Below are positions 12,755 to 23,213 of a stretch of DNA of 64,000 nt, in pieces. The notes below the pieces were generated by a model. The model was given only the letters and a program-made list of their open reading frames with translations, searched no databases and was not told where the DNA came from. The stretch covers positions 62,001-126,000 of the forward strand of contig CAJQUW010005759.1 in the NCBI GenBank assembly GCA_907163375.1, in the 5' to 3' direction. Both the position numbers and the translations under genes were made by a program. Each line of letters opens with the position of its first letter. Position 1 is the first letter of the stretch. The DNA comes from Prostheceraeus crozeri (lineage: Eukaryota; Platyhelminthes; Polycladida; Euryleptidae).

Positions 12755-13648
12755 TTATTTGAACAGAAGATCCAATCTGCGATTACCTTTCAAAAACGTT
12801 TTGATAACACGTTCGTGCACATCAGACCTCTCAATTTCTGACAACAAACGTCTCTTGATTGAGATCGGGGACAGTTGGCAAAGTCCGTTATCCGACATTA
12901 AGGGCCTCAAGTAAGTTTTGAAACGCATTAAAGTGGAGAACGATTTTTCACAAGACGATGTAGTCACCGGGATGTTCAACAACAGTTGTAGCTGCTTCGT
13001 TACTTCTGGCAACGCTCGAGTCAATGCATTCCAATCTGCGATTACCTTTCAAAAACGTTTTGATAACACGTTCGTGCACATCAGACCTCTCAATTTCTGA
13101 CAACAAACGTCTCTTGATTGAGATCGGGGACAGTTGGAAAAGTCCGTTATCCGACATTAAGGGCCTCAAGTAAGTTTTGAAACGCATTAAAGTGGAGAAC
13201 GATTTTTCACAAGACGATGTAGTCACCGGGATGTTCAACAACAGTTGTAGCTGCTTCGTTACTTCTGGCAACGCTCGAGTCAATGCATTTCGGTAAATGT
13301 AAGTCAACATTTCATGAAGAGAAATTCGAAAATCAGTATCACTGTATAGGTACGACAATTCACTTCGAAGACGAGCTTCGTTGAAAAAAGATCCATGCTT
13401 AAGAAGCAACCTTTGGAGCAGCGGAACATGAAAACAGCGCATGAACTGTGTTCAAAATGTTGAAAAACCGAAAATTCTTTGATTGAGGAAAATGTTTCCT
13501 CCAGGCTGGAACAAGGGAGATCAATCATTTCAAAGTACATTGCACGATAATCAAACCTGCTCCCAACAGGGAGATTTACATGCTGCAAAGCTTTCTGCTC
13601 GAACTGATGACAGTTGGCTTCATTGTGCAAGCTTTCGAGAAAATTCAA
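12755..13648 (-). pseudogene. hAT transposase C-terminal remnant, copy 2, with internal duplication
   Basis: Minus-strand frames encode the same hAT C-terminal segment as 956-1,589 (IPVTTSSCEKSFSTLMRFKT). A 259-bp tandem duplication (12,772-13,030 and 13,031-13,289) doubles the dimerisation-domain exon region; the copy-1 remnant is single. Frameshifts separate the N-terminal piece (13,304-13,648) from the rest. No terminal repeats or catalytic core were found. A 117-bp slice of this remnant (13,314-13,430) is copied at the 5' junction of the LINE at 15,600-15,716. Confidence 0.85.
12772..13289. repeat. 259-bp tandem duplication within hAT remnant
   Basis: The unit 12,772-13,030 is repeated at 13,031-13,289 with almost no differences. 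Copy 1 of the segmental duplication has one unit only, so this duplication is younger than the segmental duplication. Confidence 0.95.
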
Positions 13649-15599
13649 AAAATTTGATATTATTTCTTGATTTTTACCACATCGGTTTCCTGACTTTGCG
13701 TCATTTAAAACACCTCACTTGAGTGGTCGAATATAGGAATATTGAAGAATATACCTCCAAAAGAAAGCAGAATTCAAAGTTCTGTAAATGCCAGACCAGA
13801 CCAAACAAACAAACAACTCACAGTGATTTGATCCCTAGTGGTTGATTCATAATTCAAAAAGTCAGAGAATGCCAGTCTGGAGATATCATTTCACAAGAGT
13901 GTCCTCAGCATCTCCGCGTGTTGTACATGTATACTGTAGACGAATAAAGCTTCAATGATTCCTGCAGACATCTTGTCTGGCTGGTCGCGCCTTATCTCAC
14001 CATTATTTGCCAGATTTATTGCTTCAATTATTTCCTCTGAGGGTGGTTTGGAAGCAGAGATCGAATTTCTCCAGCCGAAATGTATTGGTCTTTTAGAGCA
14101 GGCGCCAGGGGGTGGGGGTCGAGCATAGGAGAAGCGGCTACCAATTTCCTTGTACGCCACCGTGTAGTATGTGGTTAGAGATGCTGGGAACTGACCGTCT
14201 GACTGAGTATTAGTGGTGGGTAAAGACAGGGGTCTGTTATGCAACACACCACAACTAGTGTAGATTAGACCAGAAGGCAACCGATTGAAACCAATTCCAA
14301 ATTGTTCCCCATGCTTCCCTCAATACTGAATGATCTCTCACAGACGTTTTGGTTGGTGGGTTGAGCTTGACAGACGCTCTCGAATTATCTGAATGTAGTA
14401 TGCAGTTGTAGATCTACAGTATGTAGATTCATGTACATGTTATCATTGAGGGTTCATGAATTGTTATCCTTGATTAATACTTTGTAAAAATGATGCTGTT
14501 TTTCTGAATTCTATTTGTATATCCATTTCTTATTTTATCTATCCATTTCGCTTCTGTGGATACAACTGAGCTGCGAACACATTGGCTGTCGATGAGAGCA
14601 GAATTCCTCTTCCAGTTAGTGTATGTATCTGAGTCTGTAAATTTCACATGATGTCGTCATTTGTTTATCTGCGCGTTTCATAGAAGAATTCACCTGTGAT
14701 ATGGGAGACAAATTCCAATGAAGAGAAATTGTCATAGTGGACGTTGTCAAAATGTATGAATAGCTTCGAGTCTGCCAAGTAAATGTCAACGGACCACTCG
14801 CTGCTAGACCATTGCTGCTGCTTGACCTCCAGCTGTTCCTCATCTCGTGGTTCAAGTGATACCGTCCGAGAAATTCACCTGAATTCGTGTTACATGGATA
14901 CTTCTTGGTCAGCAACAGAAGTGGAGGCGAGCCTTCCGATGTTAGACCCCCCTCAAATCTTCTGTTCTGCGAGATGTCCAGCTGTTCATGTTAACAAGCT
15001 CATTACTCGCTCAGAGCAGTGTTCCTACTCACGCCCGAAAATGCCCGAATACCAAAGCGTTCCGCCCGAATGGTCGAAAATGCCCGAATGCCTGAACGTT
15101 TTCTCCAGAAATCCTCGAATGTCCGAAAATATTGATCGATTGATCAATTAATAAAATGTCAAAATATTGATCAGATTTGATCGCAATATTATCCCATTGA
15201 TCCATTCCCTCATTTTATGTACTAAGTTTGTAGCCTTCATGCATGTTTGTGTAGATTTGCATCTTGTGTTGTCGTGTTTTGTTTGTTGCTGGAACAATGT
15301 AAGCGATAATTATTATACGAGTATGAGATTATGTCGATTTTATCGATCCTTGTTGTGAGTCTTGACAGGTTGGTGCTTTCAAGACAGACATAAAGCGCAA
15401 ATAAATTTGGCCTATTACTTCTACTAAAATGTGCTAATAGGTAAATTTTGATGTAACATCTTTTTCTCAAGTGGTCAATCAAAAATTGTGTTGAATGCAT
15501 GCATGAATTCGACGTACGTTTCTATTCCAAACCGTGTGTAATCTCAATTTCACCTGTGCCTTGACTCATTGCCCACATCTCCAGCCTTCTCATCATTCC
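13649..15599. other. Non-coding stretch of duplication copy 2
   Basis: Collinear with 1,590-3,556. It holds the same degenerate CCCGAAAATG-like repeats (about 15,033-15,127) and no supportable gene. At about 15,135-15,165 it carries a TTGATCGATTGATCAA-like AT palindrome cluster where copy 1 has a different AT palindrome. Confidence 0.6.
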
Positions 15600-15716
15600 A
15601 TGAAGAGAAATTCGAAAATCAGTATCACTGTATAGGTACGACAATTCACTTCGAAGACGAGCTTCGTTGAAAAAAGATCCATGCTTAAGAAGCAACCTTT
15701 GGATCAGCGGAACATG
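15600..15716. repeat. 117-bp filler copied from hAT remnant at LINE 5' junction
   Basis: This is identical to 13,314-13,430 except for one base that I can see, and in the same orientation. It carries the base differences specific to the copy-2 hAT remnant, not those of copy 1. It sits between the left target duplication TTCC (15,596-15,599) and the LINE 5' end. The likely origin is template switching or templated repair at the 5' junction of target-primed reverse transcription, 2.2 kb from the donor. Confidence 0.85.
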
Positions 15717-16045
15717 CCGTTCGCCGCCTTATCCTTGTCTATCCTCGTCGAATCTTGCATCACAGTGATCCTCATCCGACGCCCGTGCTTTCTCCGTCAT
15801 CGTCCCCCTCGTTGGTCCACTACTTCGCGCGTAATCTCCAAAAAACTGCCTCCCTACGCCTGTGAGTGTTGTTCCCGTCGCCGCTTCCAGTAGAAACTTC
15901 AAGGTCATTGGTGGCGTGATCTCTTCAAGTTGAACTTCGATTTGGGTGTCAAAGTATAGAAGAACTTCAGTCACCCTCATCTGCTTGCGTGGTGTGTCGG
16001 TTGACAACGTCAGTTCACCTGTAAAGTCCGTAGTTCGATTCCTTT

Positions 16046-17011
16046 TTGCAACCCGATCAGTCCAACATGACAAATTCGTGCAAATGTTTTGCCGATTCAT
16101 GCGCCATTGGCGATAAAGCGAAGGATAGAGAAAAGCGAATTGTCGTATGCAACAGCCCAGGTTGTCACATGCAATTTCATGCAGCTTGCATTGGTCATTC
16201 CAAGATGCCTGAGAAGGAATTAAAGAACATTTTCTTCGTATGTTTGAAATGCAAAGCTTATTTGGAATATAGCGCCCAAATAGCACAAGAGTCTTTTCTA
16301 TCCGAGCTAGATACCAGACTTAACTCGCTAAAGGATTCAATCTTGAAAATGGTCGACGCCAAGATCGAAGAGAAGTTCAAAGAGTTTTCATCGAAGGTGC
16401 AAGAAGTGAACGACTTCGTGGTGGAAATGGTCGATGAACAGAAAAATGAAATTTCCTCTATCGTTTCACGAATTTCACAGCTTCATGAAGCTAATACAAA
16501 GGAAACTGAAGAACTGAAAAGTGAAATCAGCCACCTGCGGAGACAGGTGCGCTCACAAGACTCCGCGAAACGGAGAGAAAATCTAATAATCAGGAATTTT
16601 CCAGAGAAAGCGTGCACAATCAATGGCAAATCCATCTCAAATTGTTCGGAAGCTGCCCACTTGATTGCTGAGACACTTGACCTAGAAGATGAAGCCAAGA
16701 GTTTCAAAGACATTCGGAGACTCGGCAAAACACGAGACGATGGAAAACCCAGGCTTATAATGGTCAAATCAACTGAAAGAACAGTTAGGCTTTTCCTCAG
16801 TAAAGCTCGTCAATTGAAGAAGAAAGCCTCTCCTTTATGCAAAGTCTTCTTACATGAAGATCTTCCTGCTGAAGTAAACAAGAGATTGGCAGAATTTCGC
16901 AAAAGAGCCCATGATCACCGCACGAATTTCCCTGAGGAAGATGCGTATGTCCGTAATAAGAAATTATACATAAATGGAGATGTTGTTGATGAGATCAAAC
17001 AGGATTTTTAG
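16046..17011 (+). CDS. LINE ORF1: PHD-finger, coiled-coil, RNA-binding protein
   Basis: A 321-residue protein. Residues about 5-75 form a PHD-like zinc finger with Cys/His pairs (CKC, VVCNSPGCHMQFHAAC, VCLKC). Residues about 85-180 are a charged coiled coil that should drive oligomerisation. The C-terminal part (from about 185: RRENLIIRNFPE and IRRLGKT) resembles the RRM-like and C-terminal RNA-binding domains of LINE ORF1 proteins, which coat the element RNA. The 5' UTR is GC-richer than the surroundings. The stop at 17,009-17,011 overlaps the open ORF2 frame, which suggests coupled translation of the second protein. Confidence 0.85.
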   Translation: MQPDQSNMTNSCKCFADSCAIGDKAKDREKRIVVCNSPGCHMQFHAACIGHSKMPEKELKNIFFVCLKCKAYLEYSAQIAQESFLSELDTRLNSLKDSILKMVDAKIEEKFKEFSSKVQEVNDFVVEMVDEQKNEISSIVSRISQLHEANTKETEELKSEISHLRRQVRSQDSAKRRENLIIRNFPEKACTINGKSISNCSEAAHLIAETLDLEDEAKSFKDIRRLGKTRDDGKPRLIMVKSTERTVRLFLSKARQLKKKASPLCKVFLHEDLPAEVNKRLAEFRKRAHDHRTNFPEEDAYVRNKKLYINGDVVDEIKQDF

Positions 17012-19117
17012 AAACGGATTTTATATCTCAACATTCCAAGAGAGAGAGACTACCTTCTATCCTTTTAAGCAATCTGTGTTCGATCAATAATAAGTTTGAT
17101 GATCTTCACAGCCAAGTCATCGCACTTAACCCCGACATTGTTATCTGCACTGAAACATGGCTCTCTCCCAAGAATCCAACGCAGAGCATTCAAATGGCAG
17201 GATATGAGTGTCATCGCACCGATCGAAAGAATGATTCTGGACGAGGAGGAGTGGCAATCTGGACAAAGAAGTTTTTGCGCGCTACCCAGATATCCACACC
17301 CACTTTTGATGAGGTTGAGGTTTGTTGCATCCAAATCCCTACTTCCAAAATAGTATTCACGGGAATGTATATTCCGCCTGGGATCGTCAATTCAAATTTC
17401 AAGAGGATTTGTGACACCCTCAGTAATCTTCCTCTTCATCGACTAATCGCGGCTGGTGACTTTAACCGATACAATCGCTCCTTCCTTGAATCTGGATTCT
17501 CCTTGATTAATATTGTACATGGTGCGACTCGACAGACTGCCAACCTCGACCTCATTTTCGTGGACAAGAGCTTGTCAAATGACTATCTTCCCGAAAACGT
17601 CTCAATTGGTGCTCCAATAGCCGGCTCAGATCATGCTACTGTTCTTGCTAAGACAAAAGTATTGGTGAAGCAGCGTGTGGTGAAGAAACATATCTTCTAT
17701 GACTTACGCTTGTCGAACATTCTTGCATTTGAAAGATCTTTCCTTGACAATGACTTTTCACGCTTGTATGCTCCGAATGATATCGACACCAAATGTGATA
17801 TTTTTTATGGATTCATGTATGATGCACTGAAGTTAATTCCGCAAACAACAGTCTATTTGACTGACAATGATGCTCCATGGATCTCACCTCTTTTAAAGAT
17901 CCTGATAAACCGCCGATGGGAGGCTTATCGTGCTCGAAACTGGCCGTTGTTCAATGGTTTGAAAGTCAAGGTAAAACAAGAAATTCTGAAGGCCAAGCAG
18001 TACTACTTTCGCTCTAAATGCTCGGATTCCGCAAGGGGTCTATGGTCATTCGTCAACATGGAGAGGGGAAAATCTGGAAGAGATCCCAGTGATTGGCTCA
18101 GAAACTCCAGTAATCCATCCGAGGTGCTCAATACGATCAATGACTATTACTGTAGCATTGCCAACAACTCCAGTTTTGACTTCGTCGACGGGTCTCCAGA
18201 CGACTGCTGGTTACCTGAGTTAAGTGTTGAGGGCATCTGGAGCATTCTTTCACGACTCCCACCAAAGGCAACTAGAAGTGATTCTGTGCCTACTGCAGTT
18301 TACAAGAAGTGCTCTCTGGTCCTCGCTGAGCCGATCCATCACCTCATCAGTGAATGCCTGCGCCAAAGACGTTTTCCACTGATCTGGAAAATTGGTGACA
18401 TAATCCCGATCCCCAAAACCTCGGAGAATGTAATAGAAAAATCCAGACCGATTAGCCTCTTGCCAATTCCAGCCAAGATTGCCGAGCGTGTCATCCTATC
18501 AAGCATCCGTCCCCAGCTAACAGCTCACCTTGGTGCTAATCAATACGGGATTAGGAAGAAATCATCAACAACTCACGCTGTCATCTATGCTCACGATGCC
18601 CTAACCAGATTTGCCGATGACCCAGATACGGGAGCCGCTATTCTGATCAGCTTTGACCTCTCCAAGGCCTTTGACAGAGTTTGTCACTCAAAGCTGCTTT
18701 CCAAGGCCAGTCAGATGAATCTTCCTGCGGGATTTCTGTGGTTATTGAAGAGCTACTTATCGGACAGGCAACAGAGAGTACGCATTGATGGACAGAAGAG
18801 TGAATTGATGAAGGTCACAGGAGGAGTGCCACAGGGGTCCCTCCTAGGACCTTATTTGTTCGGCATTTATATTTCATCGCTTCAGACTATTTTCCCCTCG
18901 AACCACATAATCAAGTATGTTGACGACATTTGTTTCTTATCAAGAGTTCGAAAGTCCAGCATTCCAAAGGATCTTGCTGAGATCGAAAGTGATCTTGACA
19001 ATATTTCAGATTGGGTTGCGTCAAATGAATTGACCTTGAATACGGAGAAAACCACTGGTCTAGTGAATTACCGCGGTGGATTCAAGAGCATTTGCAGTAT
19101 CGAGGGTGCCATCCCAA
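16993..19117 (+). pseudogene. LINE ORF2, 5' part: endonuclease and reverse transcriptase
   Basis: The frame is open from 16,993. Homology begins near 17,060 (LCSINNKFDDL, then VICTETWLSP), but the first ATG is at 17,194, inside the endonuclease domain. The true start is therefore non-AUG or depends on coupling to ORF1. The endonuclease ends with SDHATVLAK. Reverse transcriptase motifs follow: RPISLLPIPAKIAE, motif A FDLSKAFDRV, motif B GGVPQGSLLGPYLF and motif C YVDDICFL. The coding sequence is cut at 19,117 by the Polinton; the thumb and C-terminal region continue at 36,800. Confidence 0.9.
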
Positions 19118-19127
19118 AGTAGTTTAT

Positions 19128-19193
19128 AGTGTGACATCCGGCGCGACGCTTCGCTTCGCTTTGCTTCGCTTCGCTTGCGCCGGATGTCACACT
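19128..19193. repeat. Terminal hairpin of Polinton left end
   Basis: Perfect 17-bp inverted repeat AGTGTGACATCCGGCGC (19,128-19,144) and its complement (19,177-19,193), around a 32-nt loop made of CGCTT-type repeats. It lies 10 bp from the element end. The right end has the mirror copy at 36,718-36,783. A protein-primed origin or integrase-binding role is possible but is only inference. Confidence 0.9.
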
Positions 19194-19356
19194 TTTGCGG
19201 GTTTTTTCAAAAAAATCAAAATTTCAAAAAATTTCAAAAATTTAGGTAGACTTCAAATTTCACGTGGCTGAAGGCCGAAGGGCGAAAATTTAAGCGTTTT
19301 TAAAAATACCCAATTTTTCAAATTTTTCAAAATCTCAAAATTTGAGAATTACAATC

Positions 19357-19382
19357 GGGCGAAGCCCTAGAACCTTCGGTTC
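19357..19382. repeat. Double-hairpin element
   Basis: GGGC-GAA-GCCC, two bases, then GAACC-TTC-GGTTC. The same module recurs at 19,600-19,624 (inverted), 27,787-27,812, 36,287-36,311 and 36,529-36,554. Four copies belong to the two terminal repeats and one is inside a coding sequence. Confidence 0.9.
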
Positions 19383-19645
19383 GATTTTCACCCTCGCTTA
19401 AATCATGACCGTTCCAGGACACCGAAAAAATCATAAAAGTTGAGAATCTCAAATTTGTGATTATGACATTTTTCATTGCTTAAATCATGACCGTTCCAGG
19501 TCATGTAAAACCGGACACCGAAAATCATAAAAGTTGAGAATTTCAAATTCATGAATTTTATCCATTTTTCAGGTTTTTAAAATATATCATGTGACTTGCG
19601 AACCGAAGGTTCAGGGCTTCGCCCGTTAAAAATATTTCTTTAAAA

Positions 19646-20371
19646 ATGGAAGAAACAAAAGTGGATGAAACAAAAGTGGAAGAAACCGCAAGAATATATC
19701 CTTCGTTATCATATGAACGTAGTTCTACTTTAATGGACATTGAAAAGATTAACATTGAAAAAATGAACAAAGAAAAACACAAAGATAGAGTACGTTATAT
19801 GAAAGATAAGGAATCTCAATTATTATTAAGATTAGAGCATTATAAAAAGTTAAGAAAGAGATGGACTAAAGTTAAGAATGTAACACAAGGAATTGGCATA
19901 TTCTTAACAATAAGTTTAGGTGCTTTGACAATTGTTATATCTTCAGGTGTTTTAGTAATTCCAGTAGTTGCTACAGCTTTAACAGGTACGGGTGTTTTTG
20001 CAACTTCACTTGTTACAATGTTAGATAAATCTTTAATAACTAAGAAACGAAAATCATTAAAAACTAAGCATTTACATATTAAAGAAGTCTATGATAAACT
20101 ACATTACTACTTTCAAAGAGTATGTGATGATAATGTTATTACGTTAGATGAGATTGAAAAATTTGATCAAATAGCTAATGAAGTAAATCAAATATTATTT
20201 CAATCACAGACAGAAAAAGTTGATGATAAAAATAAAAAGGATGGCAAAATTTCTAGTGATGCTAAAATTTCTAATGAAGAAAATGACAAATTTTTTTTAG
20301 AAGAGCTAAAAACTTTAAGCGAAAATTTAAGCAAAACTTTATTGAACAAAACTTTATTAAACAAAACTTAA
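19646..20371 (+). CDS. Polinton leftmost gene: membrane-anchored coiled-coil protein
   Basis: 241 residues, not recognised. The N-terminus is charged with a short repeat (KVDETKVEET). Residues about 35-75 are coiled coil. Residues about 83-125 form a long hydrophobic stretch (IFLTISLGALTIVISSGVLV and onward) consistent with one or two membrane spans. The C-terminal third is lysine-, asparagine- and leucine-rich with a final repeat (NKTLLNKTLLNKT). The start follows the element's usual A-rich leader (TTTAAAAATGG). The first third lies inside the terminal repeat. A role in membrane interaction or as a minor virion protein is only a guess. Confidence 0.6.
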   Translation: MEETKVDETKVEETARIYPSLSYERSSTLMDIEKINIEKMNKEKHKDRVRYMKDKESQLLLRLEHYKKLRKRWTKVKNVTQGIGIFLTISLGALTIVISSGVLVIPVVATALTGTGVFATSLVTMLDKSLITKKRKSLKTKHLHIKEVYDKLHYYFQRVCDDNVITLDEIEKFDQIANEVNQILFQSQTEKVDDKNKKDGKISSDAKISNEENDKFFLEELKTLSENLSKTLLNKTLLNKT

Positions 20372-20492
20372 AAAGAGAAAACTTTAAACGAAAGGATGTC
20401 AAACAACAAAGCAATAAAAAAATAATTTGTTCAGTAAAATGTTTTTGTTGTATTCCAATGTTACCACAAAATTCAAATATTATATTTTAAAA

Positions 20493-21320
20493 ATGGATAA
20501 AATTAGAGCTGATAATTTTAAAAGAATAAAACAATTAGAAGAGTTAATAAAACAAAGAAATATTATGAAAGAAAATCATCTTCAACATAGAATGATAAAA
20601 GCTGGTATTCAATCTGATATGTTTGAAAAAATGCAGCAAAGCGAACAAGTAAAAACTGATTTTGAAAAAACTATGAAACCATTTAAAACTCTTGAAAAAG
20701 AACTTACAAATAATGATAAACAAATTGATATAACAGATCCAGAGCACAAAACTATATTAGATGACTATGGATTACTAGAATCAAACATTAATAAGAAATT
20801 ACCAAAATCTATGCAATTTGAACATTCTATTTCATTTATAGATGGAAAAACAATACCTGGATTTTATCTCGGACAAAAAGAAATATTTCCACAACCTTTT
20901 CGAGGTTTAATTTTTTCACCAGATAAATCTCCTTTTAATTTAGATAGAAATTTTGTTAATCTTTTAAGAGGAGCAGATTTAAATAATTATGCTGTAGAAG
21001 ATCTCATAAAATATAAAGCTATGTTAGACAGAGTTGGTGCAGTAAAATCTCTTAGACGTTATAAACAATTAGAAAATTTATTATCAACGGGAGTTAAAGT
21101 AGGGAAAGGTTTATCTGAAAAACAGAAAACTGAAACAACTATATTTTTACCAGATGATCCACAAGAATTACTAAATAGATTAAATATTTTAATATCGGCA
21201 ATAAAAGAGGGACATAATTCTAGTTTCAATGAAATTCATGCTATATTGAAAAGACTGTTAGAAAAGAAGATACTAAATGAAGAGGATTATAAAAGTGTAG
21301 CTGAAATATGTTGTTTCTAA
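20493..21320 (+). CDS. Polinton conserved-type protein of unknown function
   Basis: 275 residues from the ATG at 20,493, which I prefer to the in-frame ATG at 20,427 because it is preceded by the TTTTAAAAATGG leader shared by other genes here. The N-terminal half is basic coiled coil. The middle has IIFSPDKSPFNL-like aromatic/proline sequence (around FRGLIFSPDKSPFNLDRNF) and a leucine-rich C-terminal half. No catalytic motif is visible. It sits between the membrane protein and the minor capsid protein on the same strand, so a structural or assembly role is plausible but unproven. Confidence 0.55.
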   Translation: MDKIRADNFKRIKQLEELIKQRNIMKENHLQHRMIKAGIQSDMFEKMQQSEQVKTDFEKTMKPFKTLEKELTNNDKQIDITDPEHKTILDDYGLLESNINKKLPKSMQFEHSISFIDGKTIPGFYLGQKEIFPQPFRGLIFSPDKSPFNLDRNFVNLLRGADLNNYAVEDLIKYKAMLDRVGAVKSLRRYKQLENLLSTGVKVGKGLSEKQKTETTIFLPDDPQELLNRLNILISAIKEGHNSSFNEIHAILKRLLEKKILNEEDYKSVAEICCF

Positions 21321-21424
21321 TTTTTATCTATGATTTTTATCTATGCTTTTTATTTATGATTTTTATCTATGATTTTTATCTACGATTTTTATCTATAATA
21401 TTTATTCAAAAATTTAACTAAAAA
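21321..21424. repeat. TTTTTATCTATGA-type tandem repeat
   Basis: About six to seven degenerate 13-bp units fill the gap between the previous stop and the minor capsid gene. This is an AT-only leader and might carry promoter function. Confidence 0.8.
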
Positions 21425-22213
21425 ATGTGTTCAGCAGATTTAGACAAAATTAATAATCATTTAGAAAATCTAACAGAGATTTTGGGTTCATCAAAATTTA
21501 GTACGACGTTAAAAATTATAACAACTACTTCATCACACACTTGTAATTTAGAACCCATTCTACATTTGGAACAAAATAAAAATTATCAAATTGCATTGAC
21601 TAGTTTCTCTACATTTAACACTATACAAAACGTTATCAAAGATGCGAATGATCAATTTAGATATTCTACTGATAAAGGTAAAACATGGAAAATACTAACT
21701 TTTCTTCCTGGTTCTTACGAAGTTGAAACAATATCAAATGAAATTAAGAGACATTTAGGTATATCACTTAAAGATAAGAAACAATTACATTTTGCAGTTG
21801 AACCGGCAGTTAATAAATTTTCTCTTACTTTAGACGAAAATCATCAAGTTGATTTTAATCATGATAGATCATTGTCAAAGCTATTAGGATTTAATAAACA
21901 AACCTATAGTCAAGGTTATCATTTAGGTGAGAAGATTCCAAAAATAACTGAAATAAATTCAATTGTTGTACATTGTGACATTATTGAAGGAGGATATATA
22001 AATGGTAAATTATCAAATTTAATATTCAGTTTTCCAGCTTTTACTGTACCCATTGGTTATAGATTAAATGTAATTCCACAAACATTAATATATTTTCCTA
22101 TTACAAGAAAAACTATTAACAACATTGGCATTAGAATCACTGATGAGAAAGGACAAGAAATAAATTTTGGAGGTGAAGAGATTATGATAGATCTTTTGGT
22201 TCGGGAGGTATAA
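21425..22213 (+). CDS. Polinton minor capsid (penton-type) protein
   Basis: 262 residues. The pattern is that of the Polinton minor capsid, a single jelly-roll protein expected at capsid vertices. An early strand reads NYQIALTSFSTFNTIQN. It is followed by FLPGSYEVETISNEI, a mid-region SKLLGFNKQ, then IVVHCDIIEGGYINGKL and IPQTLIYFPITRKTINNIGI. The C-terminal strand GQEINFGGEEIMIDLLV closes it. Start context is ACTAAAAAATG. A GC-rich 21-bp tandem hairpin array follows the stop. The packaging ATPase is the next gene. Confidence 0.8.
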   Translation: MCSADLDKINNHLENLTEILGSSKFSTTLKIITTTSSHTCNLEPILHLEQNKNYQIALTSFSTFNTIQNVIKDANDQFRYSTDKGKTWKILTFLPGSYEVETISNEIKRHLGISLKDKKQLHFAVEPAVNKFSLTLDENHQVDFNHDRSLSKLLGFNKQTYSQGYHLGEKIPKITEINSIVVHCDIIEGGYINGKLSNLIFSFPAFTVPIGYRLNVIPQTLIYFPITRKTINNIGIRITDEKGQEINFGGEEIMIDLLVREV

Positions 22214-22282
22214 ACTCTCGTTCGGGAGGTATAAACTCCCGTTCGAGAGGTATAAACTCCCGTTCGAGAGGTATAAACTCCT
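22199..22282. repeat. Four 21-bp hairpin repeats after minor capsid gene
   Basis: Four tandem units of GTTCGRGAGGTATAAACTCYC, each able to form a GGGAG/CTCCC-type stem with an AT loop. The array overlaps the gene end and could act as a transcript end signal. Confidence 0.85.
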
Positions 22283-22367
22283 ACGCGAAGCTAGAGAAGT
22301 TTAATTTTCTTCTTCTTCTTTAGAAACAAAAAATAAAAAAATAAAAATAAAATTTTTTTATTAAAAA

Positions 22368-23135
22368 ATGAGTGAAGTGCTACCATTAAATAAAAAAAAA
22401 CTTAAATTTAATCATCATCCAAATTTATCTAATAAAGTTTTGTCAGTTATTTGTGGAAGATCAGGTTGCGGAAAAACGTATCTATTGTTTAAAATTTTAA
22501 CGACTCCAAATTTTTTGGATTATAACAATCTTATAATTTATACAACAACGGCAGAACAACCCGTCTATCAATTTTTAAAATATGGATTTGAAAATAATCT
22601 TAAAAAAACAGCAATTGCTTCATTATTCAAAGAATATGAAAAATCTGAAGATGAAGAAGAAATAAGTTCGTGGTGTGAAGAAGCAGCAAAAAATAATCAG
22701 TTAGTAGAATCTAATAAAAATAACCATATAAAGATACAATTAATAGATGATAGTGGTAATATGCAAGATCCTAGTAAACTAGATAAAACAATGAAACATT
22801 GTGTAATTTTTGATGATTGTGTTAATGATAGAAATCAGTCAGTTCAGAGAAATTATTTCACAAGAGGTAGACATAATAACTGTAGTGTGTTTTATTTAAC
22901 ACAAAGTATGTATTCATTAGACGGAAGTGTTATTAGAAAGAATGCAAATATATTTATACTATTTGAAATAAATGCAAGAAACTTAAGTGATTTGTTAAGA
23001 GATTTATGCGTAAGAAATAAAGATGAATTTAAACAATCGTGTAATAATGCTTGGTCAAAAGATTATGGCTTCATTACAATTAATATTGATAAAAAAATTC
23101 ATGATAGAGTTATAGAAAATATTTTCGAGGAGTGA
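22368..23135 (+). CDS. Polinton genome-packaging ATPase (FtsK/HerA type)
   Basis: 255 residues. Walker A is GRSGCGKT at residues 30-37, followed by a strand-loop with FLDYNNLIIYTTT. Walker B is HCVIFDDC at about residue 144. A downstream sensor-like segment is NCSVFYLTQSM. The length and motif order fit the A32-like packaging ATPases of Polintons and nucleocytoplasmic large DNA viruses, which pump DNA into capsids. Start context is TATTAAAAAATG. The stop is followed by two direct repeats of CGAACGGAGTGAC. Confidence 0.92.
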   Translation: MSEVLPLNKKKLKFNHHPNLSNKVLSVICGRSGCGKTYLLFKILTTPNFLDYNNLIIYTTTAEQPVYQFLKYGFENNLKKTAIASLFKEYEKSEDEEEISSWCEEAAKNNQLVESNKNNHIKIQLIDDSGNMQDPSKLDKTMKHCVIFDDCVNDRNQSVQRNYFTRGRHNNCSVFYLTQSMYSLDGSVIRKNANIFILFEINARNLSDLLRDLCVRNKDEFKQSCNNAWSKDYGFITINIDKKIHDRVIENIFEE

Positions 23136-23213
23136 TCGAACGGAGTGACCGAACGGAGTGACCGAATGATTTTTTCTTATAAATTTTTTTGTTAATAAAA
23201 ATAAAAAAAAAAT

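Larger units (their letters stand above)
19118..19864. repeat. Polinton left terminal inverted repeat
   Basis: 747 bp matched in inverted orientation by 36,047-36,793. It includes a 66-bp terminal hairpin, two double-hairpin elements (19,357-19,382 and 19,600-19,624), a roughly 95-bp internal direct repeat (about 19,398-19,560) and the first codons of the leftmost gene. Confidence 0.95.

Noticed and set aside
21321-21424. Regular 13-bp repeats as a CRISPR-like array
   Set aside because: They are contiguous tandem repeats without spacers in eukaryotic DNA.
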